Source: Diadema setosum
Lineage: Eukaryota > Echinodermata > Echinoidea > Diadematoida > Diadematidae
Direction of reading: 5' to 3'
Length of the DNA: 64,000 bases
Assembly (NCBI GenBank): GCA_033980235.1
Contig: CM067059.1
Coordinates: 17,866,100-17,930,099 of the forward strand
Shown: positions 58,561 through 64,000 of the stretch, one piece after another
Layout: every line of letters begins with the position of its first letter
Numbering within the stretch: the first letter of the stretch is position 1
Program-made: the position numbers and the translations under genes
Notes under the pieces: generated by a model
What the model was told of the DNA's origin: nothing
Seen by the model: the letters and a program-made list of their open reading frames with translations, nothing else
Databases searched by the model: none

Positions 58561-59300
58561 CAGTAAACCTTGCCTAAGTCAGGGCTGCCAGCTCTCACGC
58601 ATTGAGCGTGAGACTCACGCAATTCAACCAATTTTGACTGTCTCACCCTGATAAACGAAATCTCACACTAAATCCCCAAAATGGAATGTACATGACTACA
58701 AAAATAAATATATCTCTAAATTCTCTGATATTCCGAATATTGATATGCCCAAGCCCAAAATTTTGAGATTTTCCCGCGTGGGTGTAAAGCTTAACCAATA
58801 ATAATCATTTTCAGTTCGCGGGCAAAGACGAGCTATTGGATTACGATTGGTTTCTACCTATATCACGTGAGCGTAGCTTGTACATTTGGCAAATTACAGT
58901 ACTAAGTACATGTATGGCTATGACGTGTGCTTTACATCGCTTTACATACACTGACTGTGTACATGCGTAGTATGTACGTACGTACGGCCGCACAGCAGGC
59001 CGCCAGGCACTAGCCAGGAGGTTGCTCCGCTCCCTCGCAGTGTCTCACGCCAAACTCTCACTCAAGGTTGGCAGCCCTGCTAAGTCGACATCGCGTAAGT
59101 CGACAACTCGCTTAAGTTGACACAATAAAATAGTCCTGATTTTTGCCTTTCTTATTCCTTCAAAATTTCCTTCTCTTAGTCGACATTTATAAGTCGACAA
59201 CTCGCGTAAGTCAACATGATTTTCAGTGCCAACTGAGCTGAAATATGTGTTAATTCCCTCGTCTAAGTCGACATAATTTTTAGCTCAAATTCTTATCGCC
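58561..59300 (+). mobile_element. pogo/Tigger-like fragment interrupted by a 500-bp TIR element
   Basis: It begins CAGTAAACCTTGCCTAAGTC and resumes at 59080 with CTAAGTCGACATCGCGTAAG, then repeated AAGTCGACA motifs at 59166-59275. The far end was not found. Confidence 0.55.
58580..59079. mobile_element. 500-bp TIR element, CTAAGT duplication
   Basis: Ends are CAGGGCTGCCA and TGGCAGCCCTG (11 bp perfect), with AGTCTCACGC-like sequence inverted further in. It is flanked by CTAAGT at 58574-58579 and 59080-59085. A 6-bp duplication does not settle the superfamily (hAT usually gives 8). Non-coding. Confidence 0.75.
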
Positions 59301-61273
59301 ATTCTCTGGAAAGAAAAAAATTGTTTTCCCCCTCCAATTCGCAGCTAGCATTGCTACTCGCTAATTCGCTAGTGTACAGCGTGATACCGTTCGTGCCATG
59401 CTTCCGTTGTTTTGTACACCTGAATGTAAAGGGCATACACTCATTTACACTCGAGTACTACCCAAGGTAGTTCACTTTCTTCCTTTTCTCCCTCTCTCTA
59501 TATGAGTGTTTGTGTCTGTGTGTATCGTTTGGTGCAGGTCAGCGTGGTGCAATTTACGGTGCAAAACGAGCTAAAGCTGCATGGTCCGATGAGGGTGCAA
59601 TGGGAAATTGTTCTTAAACAATTTTTTTTTCTCGCTTTTTGTCTCGTTTAAAGGGGAAGACTACTAACTGATCAGTGGGAATGCTAGAGGGAAGATTGTT
59701 CCAGTCCTTTTGGGATTCATTTAAGAGTACATTATATATCTATTGTTATGTGAAAATTATTGGCTTCAGTATGGTCTCATATTCAAGTAATGTGCAGTTC
59801 AATGTTTTTAGGTGAGTGTCCCTGGTCAGCGACGGGATGATTGTTAACGGCCAAAATTTCGAACTGTAATACCTGTCTACCTCCCTCTACGACCTTTACA
59901 TGCCATTGGATTACACTACCCAGCAACATCAGCTAGCGAGCAGAACTCATCATCACACACACACCACTACCATAGCTTACTGCACAGCAGCGAATCCACG
60001 TAAAACTAGTGTACGCTGTACTTGCGCGTCTTCTGTACCTCAACTCTTTGACTGTACTAAGTATTTTGCTCGACTCGCTGGCAGGCGGCTGTCTATCAGT
60101 GGTCGCTATAGTACACTGTATATCCGCTTCGGCATGTGACAATGCCCGACAATGTGACAATACAGAGCTGTACTATACAGTGTCTTTAGATGGACTGTCG
60201 GGCGGCTTATAGCTATACTATTGCAATACTTGCGTGATTTTAATCACGTAGTATAGCAGATGTCTAAAGTGCTAGTGCCTCGCGAGCGAGCGGTACGAGG
60301 GTCTCGGGCGGTCTCGTGTTCCTACGCTCGTACCTGCCGCTGTGCGATGAAACGGTGATCATGTACAAACGCACACCATGCACACCTACCATTTCCTTCT
60401 TTAATTTGTCAATGAAAACTTCTTGTGGCTATCAGAAATGTCAAGATGGACCATATCTGACGGTTTCATGAAATTCCATTGTCAATTACAGAAGAAAAAT
60501 AGCTAATTATGACTCAAAAGTACGCCGATCGACGGCTGTGTCAGTGTAGCATGATGGATGATCGATTATGTGGAAGAGCGATATAACGATGATAATCGAT
60601 TGTTGTAGTCTGTGATACAGCCGCTTCTACTACGTCGGCTCGACAGTAAAATGTGGAAGAAAGAAAGTGATCTTGATGCGTCTGCTTTTTATCGTTTTAG
60701 TTAATTTTCTCCTGCGTGTGACTGTGTATCTGTCAACATTGTTTGCTGACTAAATGATGGACGGATAATATGTGTACAAAACAGTAAAAGATATATGAAA
60801 AAATGGGAATTATCCATCATGAATATTGCACAACAAATGGATTTTTACTACAAAACAAAAGCAAGTACTGGGGTTGCAGTTTTTATATAACATGATTAAA
60901 AAAATGAAATGGAAAAATAAATACTATCATAAAAACAATTACTTTCTAATATCCCTAAGATGAACTTATCAATTAAAAACATATTACCATTTTAATTTCA
61001 ATATTCTGTTTCTTTTTAGGTAAAATGAGCACTTTATGAGAAGTTCACAATGTCAATACATGATTATATAACACTTTTTGTAATAATATTCTCTTTAATT
61101 TATTGAATTAGGCCTATAAATTATGTAGATTACTAGAAACAAATCCCCTTTGAATTCAACTTCCTTCTCATCTTCTTTTCTCTCTTTCTCTCTCCCTCCT
61201 ACTAATAGCCTAACCTTTTTCTTCCTTGCACTTTTCCTTCAACCTCATTCTATTCCTTTCAACACTACTCTTG
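59301..61273. other. MTR intron, no recognised features
   Basis: AT-rich sequence with a GC-richer patch at 60250-60350. Short open frames near 59900-60210 match nothing recognisable. No RNA gene seen. Confidence 0.45.
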
Positions 61274-61318
61274 TATCATGACAAAGTTGATAATATCGAT
61301 ATCAACTTTGTCATGATA
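61274..61318. repeat. Perfect 19-bp inverted repeat
   Basis: TATCATGACAAAGTTGATA (61274-61292) and its exact inverse (61300-61318), with a 7-base loop. No flanking duplication is obvious. It could be a small MITE end or a cruciform site. Confidence 0.85.
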
Positions 61319-61444
61319 AAATCAATAATTACCATAATTTTTAAAAAAAGGATCGATGTCTAAATCCTGGTATGAATAATCTGTATCAATAATTTGAATA
61401 GTGATAATCATGATAGTGGCAATGAAAACAAAGAAATATCACAA

Positions 61445-63211
61445 TAGCTCACTTGAGCCTTCAACTCAGGTGAGCAGTGGCGTATCTAGGGAAAACGGCG
61501 CCCGGGGCAGGCGCGAAAATTGCTCCCCTAATTTCTGAAAAAGTGTTCAACCCCAACTCCATCCCGGTAGGGACTTTAAACAAAGTCCACATGATATGCT
61601 TTTTCAAGCACTTAAAAGGGGTCGTTTTGAGGTTGATTTAAATGTAATGAATTTTGATGAATTGTGGCGAGCGAGCGTAGCGGGCGAGCCGAAAATATTT
61701 GTATTTCAGCTTATACAAGACATGGAATTCTTGTCTTTTTTTGCCCATCAAATCTTTTTTTTTTTTTTTCTGGAAAGAGAAATACAGTAACTCGTCTTCA
61801 AGCTTGTAAAATGTATTATGGATTTGCATGCATTATAATCAAGATAGTGACTGCCTGATATATAGATAACGATTTATACCAACAAACTGAGGACTTGAAA
61901 AAAAAATACTCTAAATTAGTACGCGCGAGTGAACCGAAATTTGTATATTTCCGCATCATCATCACGTTTTGTTCTTTTTTTTTTATTTTTATTTTGGATA
62001 AACTTTGGCGAGCGAGCGCAGCGAGCCGAAATTGTTTGTATTTCAGCTTACAAAACATGGAATTCTTATCATTTTTTGCTTATTAAATCTTACAATTCTA
62101 ATCAAGATAGTGACGACCTTATAGATAATAATACTCTAAATTATAAAAGTACGAGCGAGTGAGCCGAAATTTGTATATTTCCGCGTCATCATCACGTTTT
62201 GTTCTTATTTTTTTTTCTTTTGATAAACTTTGGCGAGCGAGCCGAAATTGTTTGTATTTCAGCTTACAAAGCATGGAATTCTTATCATTTTTTGCTTATT
62301 AAATCTTACAATTCTAATCAAGATATAGTGACGACCTTATAGATAACAGTACTCTAAATTAGTACGAGAAAGTGAGCCGAAATTTGTGTATTTCCGCGTC
62401 CTCATTACGTTTTGTTCTTATCTTGTTTGATTTTATTTGCGCCCCCCCCCCCCCCCCCCATTCAAAGCCGTTGGCATCCTCTTTTGATCCAATCGGCGAT
62501 TGCTTCAGAACGAATGAAATTGCAGCCACTGCTCCGTGTAACATTTTTCCTGCTGAGTATAAAATAATTGTGTGAACATAAAAGACATTGTCATTTTGTC
62601 CGCGTCATCGTCACGTTTTGTTCTAATCTTTTTTCTTTCTTTTTTTTTTTTGATAAATTTTGGCAAGCGACCGCAGCGAGCGAGCCGAACTTTATTGTTT
62701 GTATTTCAGTTTACAAAACATGGAATTCTTGTCATTTTTTGCTTATTAAATCTTACAATTCTAATCAAGATATACTATAGTTACGGCCTTATCGATAACG
62801 ATTTATACCAACAAACTGAGGACTTGAAAAATAATACTCTAATGTAGTAAGAGCGAGTGAGCAGAAATTTGTATATTTCCGCGTCATCATTACGTTTTGT
62901 TCTTAACTTGTTTGATTTTTTTGTGCGCCCCCCCCCCCTATGTTCGAAACCGTTGGCGTCCTCTTTTGATCCAATCGGCGATCGCTTCAGAACGAATGAA
63001 ATTGCAGCCGCTGCTCTGTGAAACACTTTGCCTGCTAAATATAAAATGACATGTGTGAACACAATAGACATTGTCATTTTGTCCGCGTCATCATCATGTT
63101 TTGTTTTTATCTTGTTTGATTTGGTTTTCTACCCCGCCCCCACCATTCTCCCTCCTCCCCCCCCCCCCCCCCCCCCCTTTTCCGGGCGAGTTTTTTTTTT
63201 TCTTCTTCTTC

Positions 63212-63243
<32 letters not shown>

Positions 63244-63386
63244 TTTACTTCTTCTTCTTCGTTTTTTTCTTTTTTTTTCTTCTTCTTCGTTTTTTTTTTT
63301 TTCGTTTTTTGCGCCCCCAAGGAGTGGCGCCCGGGGCACGTGCCCCCCTTGCCTCCCCCCTAGATACGCCACTGCAGGTGAGCTAA
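61445..63386 (-). repeat. R5-type hairpin, inverted, split by a hAT-like element
   Basis: AGCTCACTTGAGCC and, after the insertion, CAGGTGAGCT form the inverse of the hairpin at 56519-56549. The insertion falls in the right arm. Confidence 0.75.
61475..63374. mobile_element. hAT-like element, 1.9 kb, perfect 8-bp duplication
   Basis: CAGTGGCGTATCTAGG at the left and CCTAGATACGCCACTG at the right are perfect 16-bp inverted ends. CAGGTGAG flanks both sides (61467-61474, 63375-63382). Next to each end is GGCGCCCGGGGCA-type sequence, also inverted. The interior repeats GCGAGCGAGCCGAAATTTG and GGAATTCTTGTCATTTTTTG blocks four to five times, and ends in long C and T runs. No transposase, so non-autonomous. 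Confidence 0.88.
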
Positions 63387-63757
63387 CTAGAAAAAATATG
63401 AAAAAGAAAGTAGGAGCTACACGTATTGCACGAGTCAAGTTCAATATTGTAGTAAGCGGCTATCTATATATTAGAGACAACCAGAATCGATTATAGTAGT
63501 TGACATCGTTCTCTGCGAAATCGGTGCACTACTTTCCGACGTAACTTTCCGACGTACTTTCAACTCCGATTTCTCATTTTTCTTACCTTTTCGGCTTTCT
63601 AATTCCATGAAAACTCTCTGATATGGTTCAATTTAGCATCTTCAATAGCTGCACAAAATTTGATTGACAAACGGCGAAGCGAACGGTAGGTGTGCATTTC
63701 TACATGATACCTAACGATTTAGCCTTACTCAGTACATCATGTACAGTGTACAATGTA
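63387..63757. other. MTR intron, no recognised features
   Basis: AT-rich; nothing identified. Confidence 0.45.
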
Positions 63758-63837
63758 CAGTCAAACCTGTCGATAGCGGCCACCCAAGGGATACGGAAAA
63801 AGTGGCCGTTATATACAGGTGGCCGCTATAGACAGGT
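63758..63837 (+). mobile_element. Terminal hairpin of a pogo/Tigger-like element
   Basis: CAGTCAAACCTGTCGATAGC then GGCCACCCAAGGGA, closed by GTGGCCGCTATAGACAGGT. Same design as 28390-28468. The rest may lie beyond the window. Confidence 0.6.
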
Positions 63838-64000
63838 AATCCAACTTTGTGTGCATTGCCTACATGTACATGTATCATCGTTGTATATACATGTACATTT
63901 ATGTGTGTACGTATGCACACGTGTGTATCATGCATAGAACAATGCCGGTGTTTATGAAATTGTTGCACAGTACACTAGATGTAGCATGTGCACAATCATG

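Noticed and set aside
63028..63496. Phe-rich and Lys-rich open frames on opposite strands.
   Set aside because: They are homopolymer T and CTT runs inside the hAT-like element.
51417..64000. Search for the remaining MTR exons (R-x-x-x-G-Y motif and C-terminus).
   Set aside because: No matching frame on the + strand; they must lie downstream of the window.

Overview
This window is eukaryotic genomic DNA, about 60% A+T, made almost entirely of introns of one host gene on the + strand: methionine synthase (MTR, the cobalamin-dependent 5-methyltetrahydrofolate-homocysteine methyltransferase). Eight exons with GT-AG junctions and consistent phases lie between 9366 and 51416. They encode the B12-binding domain and the first two thirds of the AdoMet (reactivation) domain, 399 codons in all. 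The earlier exons (homocysteine, folate and cap domains) and the last exons lie outside the window. The animal-type MTR sequence, DIRS retrotransposons and Helentron-like repeats suggest a marine invertebrate, perhaps an echinoderm or other deuterostome. The phylum is inferred, not shown.

Layout. 1-4676: direct repeats, then a decayed, 5'-truncated DIRS retrotransposon (DIRS-A). 4677-9365: repeats, including an R1 element nested in an R3 element. 9366-29497: seven MTR exons in introns carrying R1, R2 and R3 repeats, a 1.5-kb fold-back structure and several short inverted-repeat transposons. 29498-51314: a 21.8-kb intron holding a 5.4-kb hAT-like element inside an R1 copy, a complete 4.9-kb DIRS element (DIRS-B) with readable boundaries, and a broken THAP / P2X7-C-like gene. 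51315-51416: the last exon seen. 51417-64000: another long intron with R1, R5 and a 1.9-kb hAT-like element that has a perfect 8-bp target duplication.

Most striking. (i) DIRS-B can be delimited to the base. An 80-bp internal complementary region matches the right end perfectly, an ATT sits at both ends, and an uninserted copy of the target repeat lies 850 bp downstream. This shows a tyrosine-recombinase crossover within ATT. (ii) Several abundant repeat families share one Helentron-like design: a subterminal inverted repeat at each end, a 3' hairpin, and a CTAG terminus followed by T. R1 and R2 share the 3' hairpin but have different inverted repeats. (iii) Many nested insertions give a relative chronology. 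I found no tRNA, rRNA, CRISPR or prokaryotic features. Repeat names R1-R6 are local labels used only here.
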